Positions 13,543 to 25,024 are shown, counted from the first letter of the stretch. The stretch: 64,000 bases of DNA from Tachypleus tridentatus (GCF_004210375.1 NC_134831.1:5766001-5830000); one strand, 5' to 3'. Notes: a model not told the origin generated them from the letters alone. A program made the numbers and translations.

Positions 13543-13680
13543 CTGTTTGTTTTGGATTTCGCGCAATGCTACATGAGGGCTATCTGCGCTAGTCGTTCCT
13601 AATTTAGTAGTGTAAGACTAGAGCTTAGGCAGATAGTTATCACCACCCACCGCCAACTCTTGGGCTATTCTTTTTTTTTT
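13543..13680 (-). mobile_element. SINE A, 5'-truncated
   Basis: Tail, terminal block and half of the body are present. The copy stops at GGGCTATTC next to a T-run, so the tRNA-like head is missing. Confidence 0.85.
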
Positions 13681-13690
13681 CTTTTTTAAT

Positions 13691-13961
13691 GACACCCCTG
13701 TAAAATTTCTTTTTCTTTACGTCACTAAATATCATCATAGCTTATGGTCACATAGTTTTATCCAGTAAAAATGTTCGGGATTATGAATCTGTTCTTATAA
13801 ACACTAGATATTAACACTACAGAAATATTTGCCAAACAGATAAAACATAAAGTAATAGCAATAGAGTACATTTTTTCATTTGACTTCTGGTCTTTCTTTT
13901 TTTTACGAACACTAAAGGTTTTTTGTTTCATTTAATTGTTGAAGTTTGGTCAGTCGTTTTC
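13691..13961. other. receptor 3' flank
   Basis: Downstream of the receptor stop codon on its sense strand. ATTAAA occurs about 25 bp after the stop and again near 13685; neither is a convincing poly(A) signal. No AATAAA was seen. Confidence 0.4.
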
Positions 13962-15203
13962 TTAGACCTGTGTTACAGGTTCATTTTCATTGCTTCTCTT
14001 TTCATACCCGTTCGTAACTGTGTTTCCCTTGTCCTTCATCAGGATGTTGTTGGAACGTGATGTCAGTGTTATGGCTGTCGAAGGTTCAGTTTCTTGTTGG
14101 GTCTTTCCTTCTGCTGGTTCTTTTCGTTCTCCTTTCTTTGCTCTGCTTGATCCCCCACGAGTGTGTTTAGGAAATACGCTGTTTTCTACCTGAAGCTGTG
14201 CGTTTACGTCTCTACCAGCGGCACAGGTAAAGGCCTTGGCGAAACTCTTCTTAAAGTTGTCACTGAGGAAAGCGTACAGTACGGGGTTCATAGCAGAATT
14301 AGCGTATGACAAGCACCCCACCAGTAGATTAATGACGACCCCTATGTTGGTCTGGTTCTGCATGGGAGGAAGAAGAGCAATGTAGACTTGGTTGATCCAG
14401 TACGGTAACCAACAGATGACGTAAACTGTGATCACTGTCAAAACCAGGTAGGTCACCTTGCGATGGGTTCTCTTCTTCTCTTTGGATTTGTTCTTGGGTC
14501 CAACTCTCCTAAGCTTGCAGATGACGAGGAAATAGAACCAGAGGATTAGTACCAATGGAATGGCAAATCCAAGGGTTAAAGAGTACAGAGTGAACGCCTT
14601 CTGTCCGTTCATGAAGTCGCTCTCAGGCCAGAAGATGTTACATGTTACCGAGCTTCCTTTGTCTAGAACGTTAGCGTACATGTAGATGGGGACCATGAGT
14701 AGAGCCGATACGGTCCACGCCGTGAGGCAAATGAATTTTGCAATAAAGCTGGTCCTGTAGCGGGGAGAAGAAATGGGGTGGCATACTGCCACGTAACGAT
14801 CAGCACTCATGACGGTCAGTAGCAGGCTGCTGGTGAACTGGTTTATAGAAGTAGTGGTCATATACAATTTGCACATCACACGTCCGAAAGGCCAATGTCT
14901 AACGGTCATCGTGACTATGAGGAATGGCAAGCCAGTTAGAAACATTTCATCAGCTACAGCGAGATTCAGAATGTACATATTGGTTACAGTCTGCATTTTA
15001 GAAAATCTCAATACAACATAAATAACGAGCGTGTTTCCACACAGGCCAACCAAACAAACTATACTGTATAAGATTTTAACAATTTCGAAAATTACTCGCG
15101 GAGGACCTAAGTCCATTCCTTCATATGTAGAATTGGTAAGGTTGATGAAGGTGTCGTTGTCCTCAAGTGTCATGTTGATGTCCAGTAAATCCAAGTATGC
15201 CAT
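13962..15203 (-). CDS. AstC-R: allatostatin C/somatostatin-type GPCR
   Basis: A complete 413-residue, intronless class A G-protein-coupled receptor of the plasma membrane. The outer N-terminus has four N-glycosylation sequons (N10, N16, N21, N24). Seven membrane spans run from about residue 38 to 312. Landmarks are N57 in TM1, D85 in TM2, the C111/C188 disulfide pair, D135-R136-Y137 after TM3, W163 in TM4, P216 in TM5, C264-W265-L266-P267 in TM6 and N306-P307-x-x-Y310 in TM7. Residues 300-321 carry the YANSxxNPVLY-AFLSDNFKKSF signature of the somatostatin/allatostatin C group. T118 sits where vertebrate somatostatin receptors have the ligand-binding aspartate, which fits arthropod AstC receptors. 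C327 could be palmitoylated. The C-terminus ends T-Q-V, a class I PDZ ligand. The ATG at 15203 is chosen because it precedes the sequon-rich N-terminus. Expected ligand and Gi/o coupling are inferred from the family. Confidence 0.92.
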   Translation of the reverse strand: MAYLDLLDINMTLEDNDTFINLTNSTYEGMDLGPPRVIFEIVKILYSIVCLVGLCGNTLVIYVVLRFSKMQTVTNMYILNLAVADEMFLTGLPFLIVTMTVRHWPFGRVMCKLYMTTTSINQFTSSLLLTVMSADRYVAVCHPISSPRYRTSFIAKFICLTAWTVSALLMVPIYMYANVLDKGSSVTCNIFWPESDFMNGQKAFTLYSLTLGFAIPLVLILWFYFLVICKLRRVGPKNKSKEKKRTHRKVTYLVLTVITVYVICWLPYWINQVYIALLPPMQNQTNIGVVINLLVGCLSYANSAMNPVLYAFLSDNFKKSFAKAFTCAAGRDVNAQLQVENSVFPKHTRGGSSRAKKGERKEPAEGKTQQETEPSTAITLTSRSNNILMKDKGNTVTNGYEKRSNENEPVTQV

Positions 15204-16114
15204 AATTATATTGGTAAATTAACGAAAAAGCTATATCAAATTTCTTAGATTATTTTTAGAATTCTAGTTAGCTCAAGAACGTAGATATCATAAAAAATGT
15301 CTGACTATACTCAGCATGAAACGTTTTATCACTTCTTGCAGCAACTTTTCATGAATTTTCGGTTCTGTTTGGTACACGATACAAAGGCTAAGCACTTTTT
15401 TCGGTTTTTTACGTTTTGAGTAATTACCTTACCCAAAATTAAACTCCGTTTGCACTGTCAAACGTCATCTAATAAACATTTTATTAAAATAATTTAGCTT
15501 TTAACACGTTAAATAATACTCGAAAAAATAAATGTTAAACATAAGCTGTTATACGAACGTAATAGACAGCTCTGCAGTAATTTATACTATAAAGGAAGAA
15601 GTATATGTGACTAGTTGTTCAGTGTTATTGAGTTTCACAGTGTTTTAAAAAAGGCGACTATTTGCCGTCTACCAAGACAACTAAAGTAATAGTTCTGAAA
15701 ACTCTATTTCTTTTAAATCCTTATTAATAGTAGTTTTGTATTTTTAACACCTTATTAACAGTGGTTTTGTGTCTGAAATTAGCAGGATTTTCAAGTTCTT
15801 CTCATATCATCAGGGATTTCATTGTCTTACCTGAAAAACAAAAGTAGAACTTATTTTAAGCAAGATTTACTATACATCATTAACGAACTTGAAAAAGTAA
15901 TATTTTATTTTTGAATCATTCTAGGTATATTTAGCTTTAGGTTCGAATTAAAAATCATCATAAGAAAATAAAAACAACTTAGTTTGTAGATTTATTATGG
16001 ATTTGCTGCCTTCCAAATATCCTTTACTTTCCTCAGGCCATACGAATTAATTTGCTGTTGTTGTGGTTTTTTCGAGAACGAAAACTATAAAAAAGCTAAA
16101 GGAAGTTTAGTTTT
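15204..16114. other. receptor 5' flank
   Basis: AT-rich. Apart from the possible donor near 15830 I could not fix a promoter, and no repeat was recognised. Confidence 0.5.
15829..15833 (-). other. candidate splice donor, 5' exon of receptor
   Basis: Minus-strand CAG|GTAAG about 630 bp upstream of the receptor start could end a non-coding first exon. No convincing acceptor was seen just before the ATG, so this is weak. Confidence 0.2.
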
Positions 16115-16402
16115 CAACAACAGTTCAATGAAACAACAGGTTATTCAAGTACAGAACAAGGTTATTTGATAATACAATAGGTTATTCGATAATAAAACAA
16201 TATTATTCGATAAAACAACAGTTATTCGGTAATACAACAGGTTATTCGATAATAAAACAATGTTATTCGATAATAGAACAAGGTTATTGGATAATACAAT
16301 AGGTTATTCGATAATAAAACAATGTTATTCAATAAAACAACAGTTATTCGATAATACAATTGGTTATTCGATAATAAAACAATGTTATTCAATAAAACAA
16401 AT
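16115..16402. repeat. tandem repeat of about 20-22 bp
   Basis: Many copies of GTTATTCGATAATA-type units joined by AAACAA. Alternating variants (AGGTTATTCG and TGTTATTCG) give a longer composite period of roughly 60 bp. Confidence 0.85.
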
Positions 16403-16839
16403 TCGTTAACAAATACAAACTATGTGTAAATATCAGTTTTCAGTACATTTTTATACTGATGCTTGGTTTATTATGGGCCTCAAAATTTTGTCATACGGAT
16501 ATAATGAAGTGGGTTGTTATTTTCAAATTACTTTTAGGTTTCCTTCAGGGTCTCTTTGGTTGAGATTATCAAATAATATCACAGAGATGATATGAAAAGT
16601 TTTTATTGGTGATATTAAGTGAGACATCATAATCCAATTCTTGCTTCTAATCCAACAGGAACCACACTGCAAATTCTTTTCAAAAATTGTGTTAACTTCA
16701 CTGTTACCACAACAAAAACGAATTCGTGTTAAAACTGTCAAAAGCTTTGACTGAGTCGCTACCGAGACAAATTATAAATATAATGAATATATCAAGATAT
16801 TTATAAGGAGTTTCAAATTACTTTAGGAAACATTCCTAA

Positions 16840-17470
16840 GATGGCCTCTTTGTTGTAACTCAATTTCCGCAAGAAAAGTTCCATTTGATATAACTTAATG
16901 TCGTAAAGAAAAGGTCCATTTCATGTAACTCAACGTAAACGAAATAAAGCAAAATTCCATTTACTGTAATCCTATGTCATAAAGAAAAGGTCCGGCATGG
17001 CCAGAAGGATTAAAGCGTTCAACTCGTAAAATGAGGGTCGCTGGTTCAAATCCCTATCGCACCAAACATGCTCGCCCTTTCAGCTGTGGGGGCGTTATAA
17101 TGTGTTCAGTCAATCCCACTATTCGTTAGTAAAAGAGTAGCTCAAGAGTTGGTGGTGGGTGGTGATGACTAGCTGCCTTCCCTCTTGTCTTACATTGCTA
17201 AATTAGGGACGGCTAGCGCAGATAGCCCTCGTGTAGCTTTGCGCGAAAATTCAAAAAACAAACATAAATAAAAGCCCTCTTTGTTGTAACTCAGTCTCAT
17301 AAAAAGTTCCCTTTGCTGTAACTCAGTAACTTAATGTCACAAGAAAAAGTTTCCACTTTAGTTCTAACCTTATGTCGCAAGGAAAGATTCCCTCAACAGA
17401 TTTATTTGATGTAGCTCTATGTCATAAAGAGGAGTTTCCGTGAATATTCCTTTAACTCGATGTCATATAA
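16840..17470. repeat. degenerate tandem array, about 40 bp, split by a SINE
   Basis: Diverged copies share TGTAACTCAATGTC, AAAGAAAAG and TTCCATTTG in the same order. Copies at about 16850-16990 resume after the SINE at about 17275-17450, so the array is older than the insertion. Confidence 0.7.
16992..17262 (+). mobile_element. SINE A with target duplication
   Basis: Full order from head (CCGGCATGGCC) to tail. Likely target duplication CATAAAGAAAAG (16978-16989) and CATAAATAAAAG (17263-17274), one mismatch. The anticodon-loop region is altered by an extra A. Confidence 0.9.
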
Positions 17471-17860
17471 CATAAAAATAGTTTAGTATTTTAGTAGGTA
17501 ATACACTCTAAAGCTTAAACCATTAAACGCATTAAACAATGTATAACAGATATTGTAGTGGTCAACGGCTATTATTTAACACGTATATTCAAACAAAACT
17601 GTCCAAGGGGATACGGCATGTCTGAAGTTAGGTGACTCGTATTGTTTAACTTTTCTATCAAGATCTTCTCAGATAGCCAAGCAAAGCACAGAATGAGAAA
17701 ATCTAACTTCCTACACTAAAAGCCAATGAAAAGAATTTCTTAGTTATTGTTTACATTGTAAAATGAAGGGAATCTCTCAGTCCACAGAGACACATTTATG
17801 TTTCTACGCTACAACCTTAAAGCATCGGAGAAGATTACTAGTGTATTTAATTATAAATTT
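17275..17860. other. right part of the 40-bp array, then anonymous DNA
   Basis: The first about 180 bp continues the degenerate array. From about 17470 nothing recognisable is seen; the small frame at 17763 only runs into the next SINE. Confidence 0.5.
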
Positions 17861-18110
17861 CCAGATGGTTAAGGGGTGGTTGGGTCGTGGGTTCGAATCC
17901 CCGTCATACCAAACATCCTTGCCTTTTAAGCCGTGGGGACATTGTAATATGATGGTCAATTCCACTATTCGTTGGTAAAACAATGACCCAAGAGTGACGG
18001 TGGGTGGTGATGACTAGCTATTTACCCTCTAGTCTTACATTGCTAAATTAGGGATGGATAGCGCAGAAAGACCTCATGCAGCTCTGTGTGAAATTTAAAA
18101 CAAAGCAAAC
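17861..18110 (+). mobile_element. SINE A, head-truncated and diverged
   Basis: Begins within the A box (CCAGATGGTTAAGG). The B box GGGTTCGAATCCCC is intact and body and terminal block are mutated. Confidence 0.88.
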
Positions 18111-18174
18111 CTCTCTAAATATTCCTAAATTGTCTAAATAGCGGTGTTATGTATTGTCATGTCTAAACGTGTAC

Positions 18175-18260
18175 GTGTATGTGTTTTCTTATAGCAAAGC
18201 CACTTCGGGCTATTTGCTGAGTCTACCGAAGGGAATCGAACCGCTGTATCAATGGATGAC
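18175..18260 (-). mobile_element. SINE B, partial
   Basis: Tail TTTCTTATAGCAAAGCCAC and the CCGAAGGGAATCGAAC B-box region are recognisable. The head is truncated. Confidence 0.8.
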
Positions 18261-18367
18261 CGTATCTTAGAACCAACAAATGTGCTGATGAAAATGCTTG
18301 ACAGTTAAGTTTCTTACAGAAACTGATTCTTTACATTAAATGCATTTTCAGAGTTTAGAATAAGAAA

Positions 18368-18638
18368 GGCCCCGGCATGGTCAGGTGGTTAAGGTACTCG
18401 ACTCGTAATCTGAAGGTCGCAGTTTCGAATTCCCGTCAGACCAAACATGCTCACCCTTTCAGCCGTGGGAGCGTTATAATATGACGGTCAATCCCACTAT
18501 TTGTTGGTAAAAGAGTAGCCCAAGAGTTGTCGGTTAGTGGTGATATCTAGATGCCTTCTCTCTCGTGCTACACTGCTAAATTATTGATGGCTAGTGCAGA
18601 TAGCCCTCGTGTAGCTTTGCGTGAAATTAAAAACAAAC
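18368..18638 (+). mobile_element. SINE A with perfect 11-bp duplication
   Basis: Full-length copy flanked by AGAATAAGAAA at 18357-18367 and 18639-18649. The tRNA-like head reads CTCGTAA at the anticodon loop. Confidence 0.95.
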
Positions 18639-18649
18639 AGAATAAGAAA

Positions 18650-19251
18650 ATGAATTAACGTGTATTGCACAGCTGCCGTTCACGAAATTTATTACAAAAT
18701 AAAAAAAACAACTTTTTCTCGAAGTTGCGTTTGATGAGTAAATAACAAAATTTAGATTTTATTAACTTTACAGATCTTTATTCAGAATTACGTCACGAAA
18801 CCACTTCAAAATGTTCGGCCTTCTTTTATCAGAAGGAAGCAGTGCTCCCATGTGCGCGTGATGTTACATATGCGTTTGCGATGTCGATATATTTATAGTT
18901 TTTTTATCCGAAACAGAATATTTAAAATAAAAAACAGGAGTGTATAAACATCGACAAAACTTAAAATAAGGATAATGTTTGGAAAATGTTACACGGCAGA
19001 AGCTACTAAAGATTAGAAAAGTTTTATTAAATCAATCTCCAAAAACTATTTACTGGTTATATCCTCTAGTAAAAATCATTAAAACTTGAATGTTTTAAAC
19101 ATATTGGTTTAAGTATTTTATGTGTATTACTGGTTTAAAAACCAGAAAAATGAATCTTGTTATCCAACAACTAAAACGTTAATTTTGAAATTACGATAGA
19201 AAGTGTTTACACTTTGAATCGAACGTAAGATTACAAAAAACCACTTACTTT
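18650..19251. other. AT-rich intergenic DNA
   Basis: No gene or repeat could be supported between the two SINE A insertions. Confidence 0.5.
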
Positions 19252-19261
19252 TGATAGCTCA

Positions 19262-19528
19262 ATAGGCCCGGCATGGCCAAATGGGTTAAGGCATTCGACT
19301 CGCAATCTGAGGGTCGCGGGTTCGAATCCCATTCGCGCCGAACATGCTCGCCCTTTCAGCCACGGGGGAGTTATAAGTTATGGTCAATCCCACTATTCGT
19401 TGGTAAAAGAGTAGCCCAAGAGTTGGCGGTGGGTGGTGATGACTAGCTGCCTTCCCTCTAGTCCTACACTACTAAATTAGGGACGGCTAACGCAGATAGC
19501 ACTCGAGTAGCGAAATTCAAAAACAAAC
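19262..19528 (+). mobile_element. SINE A with 10-bp duplication
   Basis: Flanked by TGATAGCTCA (19252-19261) and TGACAGCTCA (19529-19538). Head and body are near consensus; the terminal block has lost several bases (CTCGAGTAGCGAAATTC). Confidence 0.92.
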
Positions 19529-19747
19529 TGACAGCTCAGATTCCATCCATTCCTTATGGTTGTTCTTCAAATATAATTTTGACGTGTTTTTTATTAACAT
19601 ATTTTTTTTCTCTTAGGAGAGAAAGAAGAAAAAGGAAAATAAGTTGTTTAGAAGAAAGAACTGCCTAATTATATTTCAGTAAATATAGTCTATCAAGAAT
19701 TTGTATCTGTGCCATATTACTCATGGTGATTTGAAGATATTTGGTTT

Positions 19748-19808
19748 CGCGCTAGGGATAGCCCAATGTGGCTTAGCTATAAGAACAAACACACACACAT
19801 ACACAAAT
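19748..19808 (+). mobile_element. SINE B 3'-end fragment
   Basis: GATAGCCCAATGTGGCTTAG followed by an ACACACAC tail. Truncated at the 5' side. Confidence 0.75.
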
Positions 19809-20639
19809 ATACTCATATATATTTGACGGGATAATGTTTCCTGGCTATAATTTAGTAAACTGTCAATTTCACAGTTCAGGAAATGACATCATTTACAAAC
19901 TGCTAACTTCCTCAGAATCAAAATGTTTTTTTTAATTATAATTATAATTAAATATAATTATAAATCAAAAATACGTTGTAGTTTTGAAAGTACATGATAT
20001 ATGCCGTCAAGATGTGAACATACATCAGTATTTTCTTATGAATATTGCTTTCAAATGATTAAATGTTCCTTGTAAAAACACAAGAAGAAACAAAATGCTA
20101 CACAAACAATTTTGGCATCAAGTTACCAGAAAACCGCAAAAATATGGTTAACATATTGTTTCTCGTGAGGAAGGTATATATTGTGCAGCAAATGTGGAGA
20201 TTAATATACTCTAATTCCTTTCTGAAAATGATGTATCAAAACAATCAAGATTAAGTAATCGTTTCCAGCTGTTACAATGTCACTGAGACAAAATTGTTTT
20301 CAAGCTTAACACGCGCAGTGAAACAATGCAGGTGAAACCTAAAGTAGAAATGATTCAACTGACAAGGAATTGAAAGGACGTATATAACAATATATAAATC
20401 AAAGGTTATTTGGTTTTCAAAAATGCGAGAACTGTTGCAAAAATAGTAATAATCTTTATAACGTATAATATAATAGTTAATGTCATTATTTATGTCAAGA
20501 AACTCAAGAATGGTTTTAATAATACTTCTGCAGCAAAACTAGCTTGTTTAGGGTGTGTTGTATAACACTAAATTCAACTTACTTGTTATTGGGGTATTTG
20601 TAACAAACTGTCTTTCAACGATTCGGTCTCATATACGTA
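19809..20639. other. AT-rich intergenic DNA
   Basis: No family resemblance in the short frames (for example 20063-20254). A small ATTATAATTA cluster lies near 19940. Confidence 0.55.
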
Positions 20640-21160
20640 GTTCAAATGGTTTGTCATTAAATGATGTAATAACATGAACACATTGTAAAACAATAATAAA
20701 GATGCTTTATGTTTTTATTACAAACACATTAAATGATGTAAAAACATGAGCACATTATAAAACAATAATAAAGGTGTTTTATATTGTTATTAGAAACACA
20801 TTAAATGATGTAATAACATGAAGACATTATAAAACAATAAAAAGACGCTTTATATTGTTATTACAAACACATTAAATGATGTAATAACATGAAGACATTA
20901 TAAAACAATCACAGAGACGCTTTATATTGTTATTACAAACATTAAATGATGTAATAACATAGACACATTATAAAACAATAATAAAGATGCTTTATATTGT
21001 TATTACAAACACATGAAATTATGTAGTAACATGAACACATTATAAAACAATAATAAAGGTGCTTTATATTGTTATTACAAACATATTAAACGACGCAATA
21101 AAATGAGCACATTATAGTTCAACAGTAGAAAGAATGGTTTATGTTGTTGTTACAAACACG
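20640..21160. repeat. 71-bp tandem repeat, about 7 copies
   Basis: The marker AAATGATGTAATAACATG recurs at 20659, 20731, 20803, 20874, 20944, 21015 and 21088, spacing 70-73 bp. Units also share TTATAAAACAATAATAAAG and TTTATATTGTTATTACAAAC. Divergence rises at both ends. Confidence 0.92.
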
Positions 21161-21378
21161 TGTGATTTATATTTATTGTACTGTTAATTTTACCACTGGC
21201 GATATAACCTCACGTATCCTTCATACTCTGATGAAAAAAACATATTTCTCAAGTTTCTATCTAATTCTTAATTTATATAAATATATTCAGCAAAATAAAC
21301 GTCACCAAAAATACACTTCAGTTATCTATAGTTTCATTTTGAATTAAAAAATTAAAATTTTATAGGATATTAACTTAG
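21161..21378. other. spacer between two arrays
   Basis: AT-rich unique sequence, nothing recognised. Confidence 0.5.
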
Positions 21379-23470
21379 AGATCAAGAAAAATCCCTATGG
21401 TATAAACGTAAAGATGGAGAAGAATCCCCATGGTATAAACGTAAAGATGGAGAAGAATCCCGTGGCATAAACGTAAAGATGGCAAGAATCCCCATGATAT
21501 TAACGTGAAGATGGAGAAGAATCCCCATGGTATTAATGTAAAGATGGAGAAGAATCCCCATGGTATAAACCTAAAGATGGAGAAGAATCCCTATGGTATA
21601 AACGTAAAGATGGAGAAGAATCCCCGTGGCATAAACTAAAGATGGCGAAGAATCCCCATGGTATAAACGTAAAGATGACGAAGAATCTCCATGGTATTAA
21701 TGTAAAGATGGAGAAGAATCCCCATGGTATTAACGTAAAGATGGCGAAGAATCCCCATGGTATAAACGTAAAGATGGAGAAGAATCTCCATGGTATAAAC
21801 GTAACGTAAAGATGAAGAAGAATCCCCATGGTATAAACGTAGAAGAATCATGGTATAAACGTAAAGAGAAGAATTCCCATGGCATAAACGTAAAGATGGC
21901 GAAGAATTCCCATGGTATAAACGTAAAATGGAGAAGAATCCCCGTGGCATAAACGTAAAGATGGCGAAGAATCCCCATGGTATAAACGTAAAAATGGAGA
22001 AGAATCCCTATGGTATAAACGTAACGTAAAGATGAAGAAGAATCCCCATGATATTAACGTAAAGATGGCGAAGAATCCCCATGGTATAAACGTAAAGATG
22101 GAGAAAAATCCCTATGGTATAAACGTAAAGATGGAGAAGAATCCCCATGGTATTAACGTAAAGATGGAGAAGAATCCCCATGCTATAAACGTAAAGATGG
22201 AGAAGAATTCCCGTGGCATAAACGTAAAGATGGCAAGAATCCCCATGATATTAACGTGAAGATGGAGAAGAATCCCCATGGTATTAATGTAAAGATGGAG
22301 AAGAATCCCCATGGTATAAACCTAAAGATGGAGAAGAATCCCTATGGTATAAACGTAAAGATGGAGAAGAATCCCCGTGGCATAAACTAAAGATGGCGAA
22401 GAATCCCCATGGTATAAACGTAAAGATGTAGAAGAATCCCCATGGTATAAACGTAACGTAAAGATGACGAAGAATCCCCATGGTATTAATGTAAAGATGG
22501 AGAAGAATCCCCATGGTATTAACGTAAAGATGGCGAAGAATCCCCATGGTATAAACGTAACGTAAAGATGACGAAGAATCCCCATGGTATTAATGTAAAG
22601 ATGGAGAAGAATCCCCACGGTATTAACGTAAAGATGGAGAAGAATTCCCGTGGCATAAACGTAAAGATGGCGAAGAATTCCCATGGTATAAACGTAAAGA
22701 TGGAGAAGAATCCCCGTGGCATAAACGTAAAGATGGCGAAGAATCCCCATGGTATAAACGTAAAAATGGAGAAGAATCCCTATGGTATAAACGTAACGTA
22801 AAGATGAAGAAGAATCCCCATGATATTAACGTAAAGATGGCGAAGAATCCCCATGGTATAAACGTAAAGATGGAGAAGAATCCCCGTGGCATAAACGTAA
22901 AGATGGCGAAGAATTCCCATGGTATAACCGTAAAGATGGAGAAGAATCCCCGTGGCATAAACGTAAAGATGGCGAAGAATCCCCATGGTATAAACGTAAC
23001 GTAAAGATGACGAAGAATCCCCATGGCATAAAAGTAAAGATGGAGGAGAATCCCCGTGGTATAAAAGTAAAAATGGCGAAGAATCCCCATGGTATAAACG
23101 TAACGTAAAGATGACGAAGAATCCCCTTGGTATTAACGTAAAGATGGAGAAGAATCCCCATGGTATAAACGTAAAAATGGAGAAGAATCCCCATGGTATA
23201 AATGTAAAGATGAAGAAGAACACCCATGATATTAACGTAAAGATGGAGAAGAATCCCCATTGTATTAACGTAAAGATGAAGAATCCCCATGGCATAAACG
23301 TAAAGATGGCGAAGAATCCCCATGGTATAAACGTAAAGATGGAGAAGAATCCCCATTGTATTAACGTAAAGATGAAGAATCCCCATGGCATAAACGTAAA
23401 GATGGCGAAGAATCCCCATGGTATAAACGTAAAGATGGAGAAGAATCCCCATGGTATAAAGGTAAAGATG
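21379..23470. repeat. 33-bp minisatellite, about 63 copies
   Basis: Unit core AAAGATGGAGAAGAATCCCC then ATGGTATAAACGT. Because 33 is divisible by 3, frames stay open on both strands: about 11 residues per unit such as M-E-K-N-P-H-G-I-N-V-K on plus, and hydrophobic F-I-P-W-G-F-F-S-I-F-T on minus. Variants with +5 bp (CGTAACGTAAAG) and some 30-bp units break long frames. Blocks of units are themselves duplicated. I read this as a non-coding array rather than a repeat protein. Confidence 0.95.
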
Positions 23471-23730
23471 CAACTAGAATGAGTACAACATAAAACAAAT
23501 ACATTTATGAAACTGCAATTAGAATGAATACAACACAAAATATTTATTTATCAAACTATATCCACAATGAATACAACATAAAATATTCACTTATCAAACT
23601 ACAACTACAATGAATACATAATAAAACATTTATTTATCAAACTATAACCAGAATGAATACAAAATAAAATATTTATTTATCAAACTACAACTAGATTGAA
23701 TACAACATAAAACGTTTATATATCAAACTA
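23471..23730. repeat. 43-bp tandem repeat, left part
   Basis: About six units with AATGAATACAACATAAAAT and TTTATTTATCAAACTA. The marker AATGAATAC recurs at 23523, 23566 and 23609. The array continues at 25025 beyond a mariner insertion. Confidence 0.9.
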
Positions 23731-25022
23731 TCAAGTCATCCCTTAAGTAATGTCTGATTTTAGGTTTAGGAAAAGAGAAAGGATTTCAATTGCTTTTAAT
23801 GTTATTTAATCAATAATGTATGTCCCATTATTATTGATTACTTCCTCCTAACGATTCACAAGCTTCTGAATGTCACTTCTATAACGTTCTTGGAGTTTGG
23901 AGGAAAAGAATGTAGAGAGGGTAGTTTTGACATCTTCATGTGTTCCAAGATCTTTTCAATCAAGATAGTTCTGCAAACTTCAGAATAGATGATAATCATA
24001 TGGTGCAAGGTCTGGAGAATAAAGAGGATATGGAAGTTTTTCCCAGTCTAGCTCTTCAATTTTTACACATGTGATCCTTACTGTATGGAGCCATACATGA
24101 TTCTGGTGTAACACAACACCTTTATGACTGATCAAAGTAGGCCTCTTTTCTTTCAGTGCAACATTAAAGCACTCTAACTGTTGACAATAGAAATCTGATG
24201 TAATCGTGACATTGAGTGTCAGGAACCCAAAGTGAATCACACCAACAATATCCCACCAAACGCTTAACAAGACCTTCCTAGGTTGGAGGTCCATTTTGGG
24301 CTGTGTTTTAGCCAGTTTACCTGCACTAAGCCATTGTCTGCGGCACTTGACATTTTTTATAAAATATCCATTTTTCATCTCCAGTCACCATCCTGTCGAA
24401 AAAAGGTGAGTTACGTTCACCAGAGTGCAGAGAAGTGCAAATGTCCACTCTTGCTCTAAGGTTGGCTTCTGTCAACTCATATGGGACCCATGAATGATCC
24501 AAGGTTTGACACTTTTCCAAGCTGTTGCAGATGGTGATGAACTGTTGAATGTGTTGAATTAAGTTTCTGTGCTAGTTCTTCAACTGTTACAGCACAATTT
24601 TCATCAAGTGCAGCCAACAGCAAGTCATCATCAAATTCAACAACATGACCTGAAGGTGGCACATCGCTTAAACTCTAGTCACCTCATCTGAACTTTTGAA
24701 ATCACCTTCGACATTTTCTTTCATTGAGAAACTCCGCACCATAAACACCTTGAATGTTTCGTATAGTTTCTGCTACACTATTGCCTTTTTTAAACTCATA
24801 AAACATTACATGCCTAATGTGCTCGTCAGACACATCCATCTTCATAAGGGTTTATTTGATTAATGATCTGAAAGAGTGGAGTTGGGTTAGTTTATAAATT
24901 TGTCTGAACATTTTTGTACACGTCCTATTATATATTTTATTCATTAAAACCTTCAACACAGACAGAAATTATGACGCACTTTATGTATTAAATTTTCGGA
25001 CATTACTTATGGGATGACCAGA
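23731..25022 (-). mobile_element. mariner-type DNA transposon
   Basis: 1292 bp, bounded by TA (23729-23730 and 25023-25024). Imperfect inverted ends of about 26 bp share GTCATCCC and TAAGTAATGTC. The length matches a complete mariner. It carries one decayed transposase gene. It lies in a 43-bp minisatellite whose unit reads CAAACTACAACTAG, so removing the element and one TA restores the repeat unit. Confidence 0.95.
23806..24845 (-). pseudogene. mariner transposase pseudogene
   Basis: Covers nearly the full length expected for a mariner transposase (about 345 residues). The N-terminal helix-turn-helix half is readable from the ATG at 24845 and through a segment near 24550-24660 (V-E-E-L-A-Q-K-L-N). 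The linker near 24480 reads W-V-P-Y-E-L-T-E and the first catalytic Asp is in V-T-G-D-E-K-W (near 24390). The second catalytic position is Asn instead of Asp (H-Q-N-H, near 24110), and the third Asp is kept in Y-S-P-D-L-A-P-Y-D-Y-H-L-F (near 24000). In-frame stops and frameshifts divide it into at least four pieces. With the second catalytic Asp lost it cannot make active enzyme. Confidence 0.93.
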
Positions 25023-25024
25023 TA

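Noticed and set aside
14809-15222. Plus-strand frames inside the receptor gene
   Set aside because: They are antisense shadows of the receptor coding region.
15583-15600. TATACTATAAAGG as a promoter
   Set aside because: It is on the strand opposite to the receptor gene and no frame follows it.
21533-23538. Long overlapping frames of 66-252 codons on both strands
   Set aside because: They are translations of the 33-bp array, whose length is divisible by 3; frames are open by periodicity and broken by +5-bp units.
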